A stretch of DNA of 64,000 bases from Niallia sp052318935 (GCA_052318935.1 JBQRKO010000003.1); one strand, 5' to 3'. Positions 42,917-52,342 are shown, counted from the stretch's first letter. Notes: generated by a model not told the origin, from the letters alone. Translations and numbers: made by a program.

Positions 42917-43006
42917 TTGGATTTAGATCAAATGTCACACCAAATATTACATGGAATCTTAAACGTACATAAAACTTTGGTCGTTATCGAAGCCCCCCAT
43001 TAGTTA

Positions 43007-44188
43007 CTAATCGTTGTTACACAATGCCTTTTCTATACGAATGACAGCTTCCTCTAATTCTTGATCCGAGTTTGCACATGATATTCTTACATGATATTTA
43101 TTTTGAGGACCAAATGCCTCTCCCGGTGTTACTGCAACCCCTGCTTCTTCCAGCAAATAGTCAGCTAGCTGAATGGATGTATAATCTCGAAATTTAATTT
43201 CAGGAAACAAATAGAATGCCCCTTCTGAAGAAGGACAATGAACCCCTGGAATTTCGTTTAATCGTGCAGCGACAAAATTCATTCTTCTTTCATAAACTTC
43301 CTTCATATATTGAATTTCTTTTTGAGTATCTGGATCTGTTAGTGCGACAATGCCAGCTTTTTGAATAAATCCATTCGTACAAGTGAGAATGTGTCCATAT
43401 ATTTTCTTAGCACCCAAAACTAAATCTTTCGGTAATGCTAAATAGCCCAATCTCCAGCCTGTCATCGCATGTCCCTTAGAGAAACTTTGTACAGTTAGCG
43501 TTCTTTCTGCAAGTTCAGGTATGCTTGCGACACATACAAATTTATGATTTCCATAGACAAGTTTTTCATATACTTCATCTGAAACGACAAATAGATTTTT
43601 AGATACGGCAATCTCTTTTAATGCACTTATTTCTTCTTCTCTTAATACTCTTCCCGTAGGGTTATTTGGGTTGTTGATAATAATAGCCTTTGTACGGTTA
43701 CTGCAAGCTTCTAATAAGTGTTCTTTCTTTAACGTAAAATCATCTTCTGAATCTAAATCTACAAATACTGTATGACCACCTAACATTGTAATTAACGGTT
43801 CATAACTAACCCATGCCGGATTAATCACGATTACCTCATCACCAGGGTTTAGAATACTTTGCAAAGCAATATAGAGTGCCGCTTTGCCACCGGGAGTGAC
43901 AATAATTTGAGATGGTTCATAATTTGCTTTATTTTCATGTAAAAGTTTTTGAGATATTGCAGTCTGCAGATCTGGAATACCGGCAAGATTTACATAGTGG
44001 GTAAAACCTGATTTCATTGCAGATTCTGCTGCACGAATAATATTTTTTGGTGTATCAAAATCCGGCTCTCCCCCTGCCAATCCAATGATATCTCTACCTT
44101 GCTGCTTTAATGTGAGTACCTTATTTAATAACGCTAGTGTTTTAGATTCTTTTAAATTTTGTATCATGTTTGCGTTTTTTAATGTCAT
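43007..44188 (-). CDS. PLP-dependent class I aminotransferase (aspartate-type)
   Basis: A 393-residue fold-type I aminotransferase: GLAGGEPDFDTP near the N-terminus, TPGGKAALYIAL, INNPNNPTGRVL (the Asn-x-Pro-x-Asn-Pro-Thr-Gly block), SDEVYEKLVYG and the PLP lysine in VQSFSKGHAMTGWRLGYL, then RISCAN with the carboxylate-binding Arg. It exchanges an amino group between an amino acid and 2-oxoglutarate; the exact amino acid cannot be read from sequence. Start ATG behind GAGGAG. It follows the BASS carrier by about 120 bases and is on the same strand, so both are likely under GntR operator site 2. It resembles B. subtilis AspB/PatA-type enzymes. Confidence 0.9.
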   Translation of the reverse strand: MTLKNANMIQNLKESKTLALLNKVLTLKQQGRDIIGLAGGEPDFDTPKNIIRAAESAMKSGFTHYVNLAGIPDLQTAISQKLLHENKANYEPSQIIVTPGGKAALYIALQSILNPGDEVIVINPAWVSYEPLITMLGGHTVFVDLDSEDDFTLKKEHLLEACSNRTKAIIINNPNNPTGRVLREEEISALKEIAVSKNLFVVSDEVYEKLVYGNHKFVCVASIPELAERTLTVQSFSKGHAMTGWRLGYLALPKDLVLGAKKIYGHILTCTNGFIQKAGIVALTDPDTQKEIQYMKEVYERRMNFVAARLNEIPGVHCPSSEGAFYLFPEIKFRDYTSIQLADYLLEEAGVAVTPGEAFGPQNKYHVRISCANSDQELEEAVIRIEKALCNND

Positions 44189-44311
44189 TTTTTACTCTCC
44201 TCGTATATTTAATTTCTACAGCTTAAAATGTATTTTTTACAGTAATCATTCCTGCTTAAGTTAATTTCTCTCTTACCTTCCCCTGTAAATATTCACAAAG
44301 TCTACATTAAG

Positions 44312-45292
44312 CTAGAGATTTACTTTTACTGACGTTTTTGTCAATTTCCTTACTGATTTCCCTTCTTTACCATAGAGGATTTTTCCAATAATAGCTGCAG
44401 ATACTTGTTGAAATAGCATTCCAAATATAACTGGGATTGCAACCGGTGCTGAAAAATTGCTCACAGCTAAAACTGTACCGGCAGCAATATTTCTCATCCC
44501 TCCACTAAATGTAAGAGATACATTCACACTTTTTTCCATCTTTAATAATCTTCCTATGAACCAGCTAAACAAATAGCCAGAAACAACAACCATGAATACA
44601 ATAGCAATAGTTAATAATATTTTCCAATCAAAATTTGCAAGGTAAGAAGAAATGATTCCCCCATTAATAAATACAATGATAAAAACTCCTAGTTTTGATA
44701 TAGGCGACAATTTTGGACCTAATGCATTTTTAATTTTTCCTGAAGTCATCTCATTTAAAATCATTCCTAACAAAGAAGGCAAAACAACCATAAGAAACAA
44801 GTCCATCATTAATTCTCCTGTGTTAATATTGATACTTTTGCCAATAAATAATTTCAAAGTGAATGGTACGACAATAGGGGAAAGAAATGTATCAATTAGA
44901 ATAATAGAAAGGACTAATGGAATATTTCCTTTATAAATCGTCGTCCATACAAAACTTGTTACGCCAGTTGGAATAACAGCCATTAAAATAAAGCCTGTAA
45001 TGGTTAACTCTTCTCCATAAAAAAAGATATGACTCAGCCCCCAATTCCAAAAAGGAATAATAACATGCAAGATAACAAGTACAGTAATTATGGGTAATGG
45101 ATGATGAATAACATGCTTAAATTGTTTAAAACTTGACCCTAAACTCCCTGAAAAAGTCATTAGAGCAAATATCCATGGTATCAAATAAGTGAATTGTTCC
45201 AACCGGACACCAACTAGGATCCCGCTCACTAAACAAATAGGAGTCATAATAGGAAGTATTTTCACTAAAATACTATCTAATTTTACTAACAT
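44312..45292 (-). CDS. BASS-family transporter (bile acid:sodium symporter-like)
   Basis: A 326-residue membrane protein with about ten helices and BASS features: ALMTFSGSLGSSFKQF, MAVIPTGVTSFVWTTIYKG (re-entrant cross-over with the P-x-G), ILIDTFLSPIVVPFTL and FSGGMRNIAAGTVLAV. Bacterial BASS carriers move organic anions such as 2-oxo acids or pantothenate with sodium. Start ATG with AGAAGG eight bases upstream. Next to an aminotransferase and glutamate dehydrogenase, a 2-oxo acid or related carboxylate is a plausible substrate. Operator site 2 lies about 400 bases upstream. Confidence 0.85.
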   Translation of the reverse strand: MLVKLDSILVKILPIMTPICLVSGILVGVRLEQFTYLIPWIFALMTFSGSLGSSFKQFKHVIHHPLPIITVLVILHVIIPFWNWGLSHIFFYGEELTITGFILMAVIPTGVTSFVWTTIYKGNIPLVLSIILIDTFLSPIVVPFTLKLFIGKSININTGELMMDLFLMVVLPSLLGMILNEMTSGKIKNALGPKLSPISKLGVFIIVFINGGIISSYLANFDWKILLTIAIVFMVVVSGYLFSWFIGRLLKMEKSVNVSLTFSGGMRNIAAGTVLAVSNFSAPVAIPVIFGMLFQQVSAAIIGKILYGKEGKSVRKLTKTSVKVNL

Positions 45293-45309
45293 TTCTTAAA
45301 CCTTCTTTC

Positions 45310-45640
45310 TAGATCTTGCTACTTTAAAACTCTTTTTAATTCGTACTAATTGGTTCCTCTAGTTCTTCTTTAAATATAGTATGAATTCGAATATACCGCG
45401 AAGAGTTAAGCTAGGACTACATGTCCACCAAAGTACCAATTTTAATTCAGATAAGTGACTACTCCATTGATTGTTTTATGCATATCTCGTATATTTCCAA
45501 TTACCTTATTCACCTCCTTAAGAGATTCACCACCTGCTTATTGAACAAAAAAGCAGTCAAACATGTCGCTCGATATTCCTCTTCTTTATAAGTCCTTGGC
45601 AATGCTTATAACCTAAACTCAAGTCAGAGTATGTGCTTTA
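45310..45640 (-). other. Gap between BASS gene and GntR operators, faint coding remnants
   Basis: A strong AAGGAGGTGAATAA site on the minus strand (near 45515) leads only into a ~23-codon frame and further in-frame-broken stretches. This may be what is left of a small gene once placed first in the BASS-aminotransferase transcript. I cannot name it. Confidence 0.25.
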
Positions 45641-45699
45641 AGAGCAGCATCTTGCATAATAGTACGATTGTTTCCCACTATAATAAAAACTCCTTAACA

Positions 45700-45722
45700 C
45701 TTATTATACTTAGTATTATAAG
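45700..45722. promoter_or_regulatory. GntR operator site 2, ahead of the BASS-aminotransferase genes
   Basis: CTTATTATACT and AGTATTATAAG around a central T; two bases off perfect symmetry. The flanking AAATCCAACTTAT and TTATGCA-type blocks match those around site 1, showing that the whole promoter was duplicated. Confidence 0.7.
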
Positions 45723-45813
45723 TTGGATTTATTTTTTGATGATCAAATATCGTATCAAGTATTACGTGAAACTTCTTACATTAAAATGAGAATTTCTCCA
45801 TTAAGTTGTAATA

Positions 45814-45836
45814 CTTATAATACCAAGTACTATAAT
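45814..45836. promoter_or_regulatory. GntR operator site 3 (diverged)
   Basis: CTTATAATACC and AGTACTATAAT around a central A. Same spacing as sites 1, 2 and 4 but weaker symmetry; located between the leftward BASS promoter and the rightward gntR gene, so it may help a looped repression complex. Confidence 0.5.
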
Positions 45837-46040
45837 ATAATTTAAAGAATAGTCTAAGATAATTTGGAAAGCAATTAGTTTGTCAGTATTTCTAACAATG
45901 TTTTTTGGGATTTAACGAAATCCTTGAATTTTCGGGCAGCCTAATTTGTGTCTACTTCTATTTTACTTTTCATTACAAGAGTTAGTTCAAGCTTCTTTAA
46001 AAATGATACTCTTCTATTGAATTTTTCATCTAAACCTTAT

Positions 46041-46072
46041 TTGACGATACTTATCATACACAGTACAATAAG
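46041..46072 (+). promoter_or_regulatory. gntR promoter with operator site 4 over the -10
   Basis: TTGACG (46041-46046), a 17-base spacer and TACAAT (46064-46069) make a near-consensus sigma-A promoter. The palindrome CTTATCATACA / AGTACAATAAG (46050-46060 and 46062-46072) overlaps the spacer and -10, so the regulator most likely represses itself. Confidence 0.8.
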
Positions 46073-46099
46073 TATTAAGATTATCGGAGGATTATATGA

Positions 46100-46816
46100 A
46101 TGATTGCAAAAAAAGCCCTTTATAAAAAAATTTATGATGATATCGTTGATAAAATTGATTCAGGAATCTATCAAGTAAATGAATTATTGCCGTCTGAGTC
46201 TGAATTAGAAGAATTATTTACAGCTAGTCGTACCCCTGTACGACAAGCATTAAAACAGCTTGAAAATGATGGTTTTATTTATCGTCTACAAGGGAAAGGT
46301 TCATTTGTAGCAAATCGAAAATCATTGAGATCTTGGCAGACTGGATTTAAAGCCACTTATTCTCAAGAATGGAAAAAAATACACACTAAAACTATAAGTA
46401 TCAAAAAGATAAAATCCCCAATAAAGGCTAAATTATTAGAACTTTCTAATGAAGAAGAAATTACACATATAAAAAGAATAAGAACTCATAATGGAGAACC
46501 CGTTATGTACTTAGAGCATTTTTCTTCTCCTATTTTACCTTTTGAAATTTTCACCAAAGACCCAACTTACAGTTCTTTAGAAAACCTGCTAAAGGAAGAA
46601 TTAGATGTAGAATTTCTTAAAATTGAAGAAGCCATAGAAGCTGTTGAAGCTAGTACACAGATAGCTACTTTGTTAAAAATCGATAAATCAAGTCCCGTTT
46701 TAAAAATTACACGTACCTCATATAATAGTAAAGATGATCCTATCGATATATTAATTTGTTATACAAAAACGAACAAATGGAAATATGTAGCGAGTTATGA
46801 AACAAGAATAGATTAG
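46100..46816 (+). CDS. GntR/HutC-subfamily regulator with UTRA domain
   Basis: A 238-residue regulator: winged helix-turn-helix (LPSESELEELFTASRTPVRQ, residues about 32-52, then GKGSFV) and a UTRA ligand domain (ITHIKRIRTHNGEPVMYLEHF, VLKITRTSYN). UTRA domains bind small carboxylates, sugars or amino-acid derivatives. The start is ATG at 46100, nine bases after GGAGG; a nearer ATG at 46096 is out of frame and would give only nine codons. Four palindromes of one pattern (42894, 45700, 45814, 46050) surround it and its neighbours, so it likely represses the BASS-aminotransferase genes, the DctA-like symporter and itself. A strong terminator follows. Confidence 0.92.
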   Translation: MIAKKALYKKIYDDIVDKIDSGIYQVNELLPSESELEELFTASRTPVRQALKQLENDGFIYRLQGKGSFVANRKSLRSWQTGFKATYSQEWKKIHTKTISIKKIKSPIKAKLLELSNEEEITHIKRIRTHNGEPVMYLEHFSSPILPFEIFTKDPTYSSLENLLKEELDVEFLKIEEAIEAVEASTQIATLLKIDKSSPVLKITRTSYNSKDDPIDILICYTKTNKWKYVASYETRID

Positions 46817-46895
46817 AGGGTGTCTAAATTACTAATATAGATATTCTTTTTGCTTAAAACTTAATAACAATATACCTTATCCTGCTAATGATCAT

Positions 46896-46930
46896 GAAAA
46901 AATCCTGTATTTCTATACAGGATTTTTTCA
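46896..46930. terminator. Terminator of gntR (bidirectional)
   Basis: Perfect 15-bp stem GAAAAAATCCTGTAT (46896-46910) with ATACAGGATTTTTTC (46915-46929), with T-rich sequence inside both arms. Confidence 0.88.
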
Positions 46931-47051
46931 TCTAGGGTTGTCTTTTATAAGTAATTATTTTCGTTCATTAATCAATCCTATTATCCATACACACAATCAG
47001 CGTTTACCAATATAATATTTTATATTAACTCTAGCACAGTATTTGCTTGTA

Positions 47052-47243
47052 CTATTGCATGTTGAATTTTTCAGTTGCCTCACGAATTTTATCCTCTGCA
47101 GCTTCAATTTTGACTGCAATAGCAAGAACCCGCTCCTCAAACTCTTTAGGAATAACGATTACTTTATCGGCATCTCCCGCAACACTATTCCTCTTCCGAA
47201 CACGAACATTGGAAATGGAGACTGATGCAACAATTTTCTCCAT
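47052..47243 (-). pseudogene. C-terminal fragment of an RraA-family protein
   Basis: About 63 residues whose reading (VSISNVRVRKRNSVAGDADK, VIVIPKEFEERVLAIAVKIE, AAEDKIREA) matches the last third of RraA/HMG-aldolase-type proteins: the GDADGVVVIP strand and the closing helices. The conserved GGxxTxGAxxxG and R-D catalytic parts are missing. ATG at 47241-47243 has AAAGGGG upstream, so a short peptide may still be made. It sits just downstream of an intact family member (47296-47952), which suggests a tandem duplication followed by deletion. Confidence 0.6.
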
Positions 47244-47295
47244 CACAATCCCCTTTTTTCATTTTTTGTTCATTTTTGGTCAAGTATTTTACATT

Positions 47296-47952
47296 CTACT
47301 TGAGCATATTTTCATAGTTATATTTTGTATCTACCTCTAACATAGACACACCGTTTCTAATTTCTCTTATCATGTCTTTCTCTTTTTGGAACAATTCCTC
47401 TGCTTTTTGTAAAACTTCCTCCATATTCTCCTGAGGGATAATAACCACTCCACTTCTATCAGCTATTACAATGTCTGCCGGACGGACTTGAACCCCGCCA
47501 AACTGTACCATGACATTAGTCGCTTCTTCCATTATTCGTCCCCTTGCTGTGGCAACAACCACTCCCCTTGCATATACGCTGAAATCTGCTTCCACATAAT
47601 CATCTAAATCGCGACAGGCACCATCAATGACAACTCCTTCTATCCCTTTCACTTTCGCACCATTCGTTAAAATGCCCCCCCAGCATGACACATCTAATCT
47701 TCCACTGTTGTCAATCAGAATGATATCACCCTCTTTTGCAGTTTCAATGGCCTTCACCCCTAAATGATTAGGGCTCGTAGTAAGACCAGCGGGGACCACC
47801 TTTACAGTTACCGCATTACCCACAATTTTTTTGCACCCTTCCCATGTAGGTCTGATTCCATATGTTGATCCTTTTAAGCCCAATCCATCTAATGCATCTG
47901 ATACGTTTGTCGTAGACAATTTTTTTAGCCTTGTACGGTATTCTTCCTTCAT
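47296..47952 (-). CDS. RraA-family protein, probable 4-hydroxy-4-methyl-2-oxoglutarate aldolase type
   Basis: About 218 residues. The core GGILTNGAKVKGIEGVVIDG followed by ACRD holds the family's Arg-Asp used to bind pyruvate enolate and a divalent metal; TTNVSDALDG near the N-terminus and PADIVIADRSGVVIIP near the end are also typical. ATG at 47950-47952 is chosen because GGAGG lies eight bases upstream. Members act as class II HMG/CHA aldolases (giving pyruvate and an oxo acid), as oxaloacetate decarboxylases or, in E. coli RraA, as an RNase E inhibitor. Near BASS, aminotransferase and GDH genes an oxo-acid aldolase or decarboxylase is more likely than the RNase role. Confidence 0.8.
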   Translation of the reverse strand: MKEEYRTRLKKLSTTNVSDALDGLGLKGSTYGIRPTWEGCKKIVGNAVTVKVVPAGLTTSPNHLGVKAIETAKEGDIILIDNSGRLDVSCWGGILTNGAKVKGIEGVVIDGACRDLDDYVEADFSVYARGVVVATARGRIMEEATNVMVQFGGVQVRPADIVIADRSGVVIIPQENMEEVLQKAEELFQKEKDMIREIRNGVSMLEVDTKYNYENMLK

Positions 47953-48327
47953 TTTTACATCCTCCATCAATCTTTTATATTTATTTCAACAGACGAAAGA
48001 TACTTTGTTCATAACTTTCAAAAATTCAAAGTATCTTTGCCTGTAAAAAACATCGATTTAGAAAAAAGACTGCCATCAAAAAGATTGCTACTATTTAGAA
48101 TTTGAACTGTAAGAAATTAAATTTCTTCCACAATCTTACTGTTTTTTTTCAATAATATTATGCCTGTAAAAACACTATCTATTATAGTTTCATCACTTGT
48201 TGCACAGTATATATATCCACAAGCTCATATTGAAGAGTGGAATGGATAATTCAATAACATTATTTACGATTGGTTTTAACGTAATTTAACAACAATCTAA
48301 AATAAAACTTTTCTTGATGAATAAACT

Positions 48328-49485
48328 TCAAACATGCATCTTATGTTGAAAGGAAGCAGAACTCCTTTTCCCACCGAGAAAATAATTGCTGCATAACGCC
48401 AAGAAAATAAAACTGACGCTAGAAAAAACGACTCCAGACCAATCAAAATGCCTCCATAAAATACCAGGAAGCCATGCTCCTAAGCTTCCTCCCAAGTAAA
48501 AGAAACATTGGTATAAAGAAGTAGCAGCTCCTTTTGAATGACTTACAACATCCGTTATATAAGCTGTAACAGATGATTGAGAGCAAAACTGGCCTAAAAC
48601 TAATATAGAGGCACCAATAATAAGCGTATAAGGAGATGGGATTAAGGTGATCAAAATTCCCGATGCTCCAACAAGATGCCCAAATGCGATTGTTCCTCTT
48701 CTGCCAAATCGATTGGACACCATTCCTGTAATAAGAGAAGACATGATTCCCCAAATATACGTAAGATATAGAAGCGAAGTTTGTGTAACAGAATAGTTAA
48801 ACGGATCTTGACTAGCATAAAAAGGCAAATAGTTAAAAAATCCTACAAAAGAGAAAAAATGAGAAAAACCAATAAAAAAAGTCGAAAGCAAGGGCAGATT
48901 TTTAAAATGATCCATAAAATTCTGCTTGCCAGTTTTTACTTGTTTCTTAGACTCTGATAAACAGAAATAGATTAATAGACTGATTAAAGTCGTCATGATC
49001 GTTGTAATGAGAAAGAACGCTTCCCCATTAAAGTGTTCCGTCATAAATCCACATAATACTCTTCCAAGAAGTCCGCCTAGTAATGTTGCACTAACATACG
49101 TAGCCAGTACCATACCTTTATTTTTCTTCGGAAATTCTTCAGAAGCATATGTCATTAAAACCGTTGTAACACCAGTAATTAAGGTTCCTTGAAAAAATCT
49201 AAACACTAAGAGCCAAAAAAACGAATGGGTAAAGATTAAGGCGGCACTCGGAATGATAAGAATAACATTTGAGATTAATACCACTTTTTTACGATCCCAT
49301 TTATCTGAAAAGGTGGCTAAAAATAAGGATGAAAATACAATACCAATGATGGTTAACGAAATAGATAAACTAGCTGTTGACATCGATACACCAAATTCCT
49401 TCATAAATAATGGAAGAATTGGCTGTGGACCGTAAATAATAATAAAAGCATTTGTAACAGAAAGAAAAATAATGAACAGCCTCAT
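48328..49485 (-). CDS. MFS transporter (YnfM-like drug or metabolite exporter)
   Basis: A 385-residue major facilitator with 12 helices. Visible: PILPLFMKEFGVSMSTAS at the N-terminus, the loop 2-3 motif FLATFSDKWDRKKV, FRFFQGTLITGVTTV in helix 4 and a second copy of the loop motif (GMVSNRFGRRGTIAFG) between helices 8 and 9. Antiporter-type motif C is hinted at in LATYVSATLLGGLLGRVL. Likely proton-driven export of small molecules; substrate unknown. No close operon partner. The 350 bases after the upstream RraA gene (47970-48328) hold no gene. Confidence 0.85.
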   Translation of the reverse strand: MRLFIIFLSVTNAFIIIYGPQPILPLFMKEFGVSMSTASLSISLTIIGIVFSSLFLATFSDKWDRKKVVLISNVILIIPSAALIFTHSFFWLLVFRFFQGTLITGVTTVLMTYASEEFPKKNKGMVLATYVSATLLGGLLGRVLCGFMTEHFNGEAFFLITTIMTTLISLLIYFCLSESKKQVKTGKQNFMDHFKNLPLLSTFFIGFSHFFSFVGFFNYLPFYASQDPFNYSVTQTSLLYLTYIWGIMSSLITGMVSNRFGRRGTIAFGHLVGASGILITLIPSPYTLIIGASILVLGQFCSQSSVTAYITDVVSHSKGAATSLYQCFFYLGGSLGAWLPGILWRHFDWSGVVFSSVSFIFLALCSNYFLGGKRSSASFQHKMHV

Positions 49486-49515
49486 GAAAAAGGACCCCTT
49501 CTTAATTTTAAATTA

Positions 49516-49726
49516 AGGCTGTTTTAGTATAGATTGTTGCTTTTAAACTCACAGCCTGAATACACTTCGTCCGTTTAGCGAGCGTCGAGCCTCCTCGTCG
49601 CATACGCTCTGCTTAAGTCTCGTCTTTCTCGCATTCCCACAGGAGTCTACGTGTATGCAGGCTGCTAAGAAACACTTTTTCAAATGTTTTTTTATGAAAA
49701 AACAACAAACTTTGAGAAAACAGCCT
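49516..49726. repeat. GC-rich MITE-like repeat, copy 5
   Basis: A 211-bp element bounded by inverted AGGCTGTTTT (49516-49525) and AAAACAGCCT (49717-49726), with inner ATTGTTG / AACAACAAAC blocks and the core GAGCCTCCTCG, GTCTCG and TTCCCACAGGAGTCT. It fills most of the gap between two MFS genes. It shares the AGGCT...AGCCT ends with copy 1. Confidence 0.8.
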
Positions 49727-49816
49727 AAATGAATCAACTATCTTATTCTTAAATATAATTTTCAAATCTCACAATGGGCAAGTTCAGCGTTTTGTTTTTC
49801 TAAGTACTCACTATAT

Positions 49817-51163
49817 TTAGGAGTGCCTTGAAATGGATTCGCTGCTAGCTAGCTTATTTTCTTCATTCAACTCAGCGTCTATGTGAGATTTCTTTGAAGT
49901 CTCACCCATCCGCCAGTAAGTAATAAAACTTATTGCAACGCAGGCAGCTACGTAGAAAAAGAAAAAATACTCAACATTCATACTCTTAAACCATAAAGCT
50001 ATAAGCTCTGCTGTCCCTCCAAACACCGCAACAGTAAGTCCGTATGGGAACCCCACACCAAGAGCGCGAATCTCCGTTGGAAAAAGCTCAGCTTTCACAA
50101 TCGCGTTAATAGAAGTGTAGCCAGTAACGATGATCAGACCTGCCATCATTAGTAAGAACGCAGCGATCGGACTCTTTATTTGCGTCATGATCAAGAAGAT
50201 TGGCACTGTCAGCAATGTTCCAAAAATTCCGAAATACATTAATAGCGGACTGCGTCCAATTCGGTCAGACAATATACCAGCCAAAGGTTGAAGAATGACA
50301 AATAAAAATAAGGCAATAAAATTAATCCAAGTAACAACCTCTTTTGGAAGACCAACCGTATTTATCATGAACTTTTGTAGATACGTTGTGAAGGTATAAA
50401 AAGCTACAGTACCTCCCAGCGTTAGTCCGACAACTGTAAACACTGCTTTTGGGTGTTTCATCAGTGCTCGAATGGTTCCAGCGTTCTTCTTGCTTTCCGC
50501 ATTCATTTTGGAGAACTGCTCCGATTCGTCCATCGTTCGGCGCAGCCACAACACAGCCAACGCCCCTAATGCTCCGATGACAAAAGGAATACGCCAGCCC
50601 CAAGATATCATATCTTCCTCACTCAGCAGCTGCTGAAGGATGATTTGTACACCTAATGCAACCATCTGTCCACCAACAAGTGTGACGTACTGGAAGCTGG
50701 AGTAGAAGCCACGGCGACCTTTGTTTGCCATCTCGGACAAGTAAGTAGCCGAGGTCCCATACTCCCCTCCTAATGACAACCCTTGTAGCAAACGAGCAAG
50801 GACAAGAATAATAGGAGCCATTATACCAATACTGCTATAACTCGGGGTAATGGCAATAATAAGAGACCCTCCAGCCATAACAGTGATAGATAGTGTCAAC
50901 GCTGCACGGCGTCCATGACGATCAGCGAAACGCCCCATCAAAAGGCTTCCTATGGGCCGCATTAAAAAGCCTATTGCGAAAATTGCTGCCGTGTTAAGCA
51001 ATTGGCTTGTTTGGTCCCCTTTTGGAAAAAACTCTGTTGAAAAATACACGGCAAAAGCAGAGTAAACATACCAGTCATACCATTCAATTAAATTTCCAAT
51101 CGATCCTTTAAAAATATTTCCTGCAATGCGATTGGTCTTTTTACTTTCAATCGTTTGAGCCAT
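49817..51163 (-). CDS. MFS metabolite:H+ symporter (MHS family, KgtP/ProP-like)
   Basis: A 448-residue carrier: IGNLIEWYDWYVYSAFAVYF in helix 1 and the motif MGRFADRHGRRAALT are hallmarks of the MHS subfamily (alpha-ketoglutarate, proline/betaine, citrate, shikimate). Further: LLQGLSLGGEYGTSATYLSE in helix 4 and GILSDRIGRSPLLM in the second half. It imports a carboxylate or zwitterion with protons. The divergent LysR regulator starts 232 bases away and probably controls it. Local codon use is more GC-rich than neighbouring genes, a mild hint of transfer. Confidence 0.88.
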   Translation of the reverse strand: MAQTIESKKTNRIAGNIFKGSIGNLIEWYDWYVYSAFAVYFSTEFFPKGDQTSQLLNTAAIFAIGFLMRPIGSLLMGRFADRHGRRAALTLSITVMAGGSLIIAITPSYSSIGIMAPIILVLARLLQGLSLGGEYGTSATYLSEMANKGRRGFYSSFQYVTLVGGQMVALGVQIILQQLLSEEDMISWGWRIPFVIGALGALAVLWLRRTMDESEQFSKMNAESKKNAGTIRALMKHPKAVFTVVGLTLGGTVAFYTFTTYLQKFMINTVGLPKEVVTWINFIALFLFVILQPLAGILSDRIGRSPLLMYFGIFGTLLTVPIFLIMTQIKSPIAAFLLMMAGLIIVTGYTSINAIVKAELFPTEIRALGVGFPYGLTVAVFGGTAELIALWFKSMNVEYFFFFYVAACVAISFITYWRMGETSKKSHIDAELNEENKLASSESISRHS

Positions 51164-51394
51164 TGTTTCACCTACTTTTTATTTAGTTTTATACTACTTA
51201 AGATAATTACTGACCATTATGAAACAATGCCCTCAATGCCATATTTACTTTCCTCTATATATAATTTCTGACCCAGCATTGACTATCTTTCCAATTTCCA
51301 TTATCATCGTAGCAAAAATAATTACATATTTAAAATATCTAAAAGCTATTGTATTTATATCTATTTATGTATAAATAAAGAGGTGAAAATTCGA

Positions 51395-52258
51395 ATGGAC
51401 ATTAAGCAGCTCACCTATTTTCTAGGGATTGTAGAAGAGGGAAATATAACGAAGGCAGCACAAAAATTGCACATTGCTCAACCCCATCTTAGCAAGCAGC
51501 TAAAGCTTCTTGAAGATGAGGTTGGAGTTAAATTGGTGGAACGCAGTACTCGAAAAGTCCAAACAACAGATGCTGGTAAAATGCTGCAGCATCGAGCAAG
51601 GCAAATATTAGAACTAATGGACATAACAATGAAAGAATTAAAGGATTTTAATGAAGGGCTTCAAGGAACATTATCAATTGGCACCATCGCTTCTGCAGCA
51701 GGTTCCCTTTTGCCTGAGCAGGTATATAAATACCACCAAAAATATCCTGGAGTTACATTTCATTTAAGAGAATGTCATACAATTGAAATATTAGAATTAT
51801 TAAATAAGGGGATTATCGAAATTGGCATTATTCGAACACCTTTCAATGCGGATCATTATGAGTCTATACTGTTGCCCTCTGAGCCAATGATAGCAGCAAC
51901 TAGGAAAAACTTTTTTGAGGAGGAACAACAACATATAAGCTTAAAATCACTCATTGATAAGCCCTTATTAATACACCGAAGGTACGAAAAAATGATAGTG
52001 GAGGCATGCAGGCAGTCTGGATTTGAACCTACTATACTCGGTACAATTGATGATACGAAAACAATTTTATTATGGGCAGATAAAGGAATGGGTGTAGCAA
52101 TTGTACCAAAAGACTGGATCGGGCTGATCTCAAGTACCAATTTAAAATATATAGAAATTAATGAGCCAGCGTTAATTACAGGAACAGCAATCATTTGGAA
52201 GAAAAATCAATACCTTTCCTCTGTAACGAAACACTTTTTAGATAATTTAGAAATTTAG
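51395..52258 (+). CDS. LysR family transcriptional regulator
   Basis: About 287 residues: MDIKQLTYFLGIVEEGNITK then AAQKLHIAQPHLSKQLK, the classic LysR winged helix-turn-helix, and a periplasmic-binding-type effector domain (GTLSIGTIASAAGSLLPEQ, EIGIIRTPF, GMGVAIVPKDW). ATG at 51395 is preferred: GAGGTG lies nine bases upstream, and it gives the standard LysR N-terminus. It is divergent from the MHS symporter, the usual arrangement with its target. The spacer contains ATTTATA / TATAAAT (51353-51376), but the region is so AT-rich that I do not call an operator. Confidence 0.9.
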   Translation: MDIKQLTYFLGIVEEGNITKAAQKLHIAQPHLSKQLKLLEDEVGVKLVERSTRKVQTTDAGKMLQHRARQILELMDITMKELKDFNEGLQGTLSIGTIASAAGSLLPEQVYKYHQKYPGVTFHLRECHTIEILELLNKGIIEIGIIRTPFNADHYESILLPSEPMIAATRKNFFEEEQQHISLKSLIDKPLLIHRRYEKMIVEACRQSGFEPTILGTIDDTKTILLWADKGMGVAIVPKDWIGLISSTNLKYIEINEPALITGTAIIWKKNQYLSSVTKHFLDNLEI

Positions 52259-52313
52259 ATAACATTTGTACTTACTATTTTTACTTAGAATGGAATTTTT
52301 CAATAATCTTTTG

Positions 52314-52342
52314 GTAAGCAGCCTGAAAATCAGGCTGCTTAC
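52314..52342. terminator. Hairpin between convergent LysR and symporter genes
   Basis: Perfect 12-bp stem GTAAGCAGCCTG (52314-52325) with CAGGCTGCTTAC (52331-52342), loop AAAAT; T tract poor on both strands. Confidence 0.6.

Noticed and set aside
45490..45545. Small gene (RidA-like) after a strong ribosome binding site ahead of the BASS gene
   Set aside because: Only about 23 codons are open and later similarity would need several frame changes; not enough to name it.
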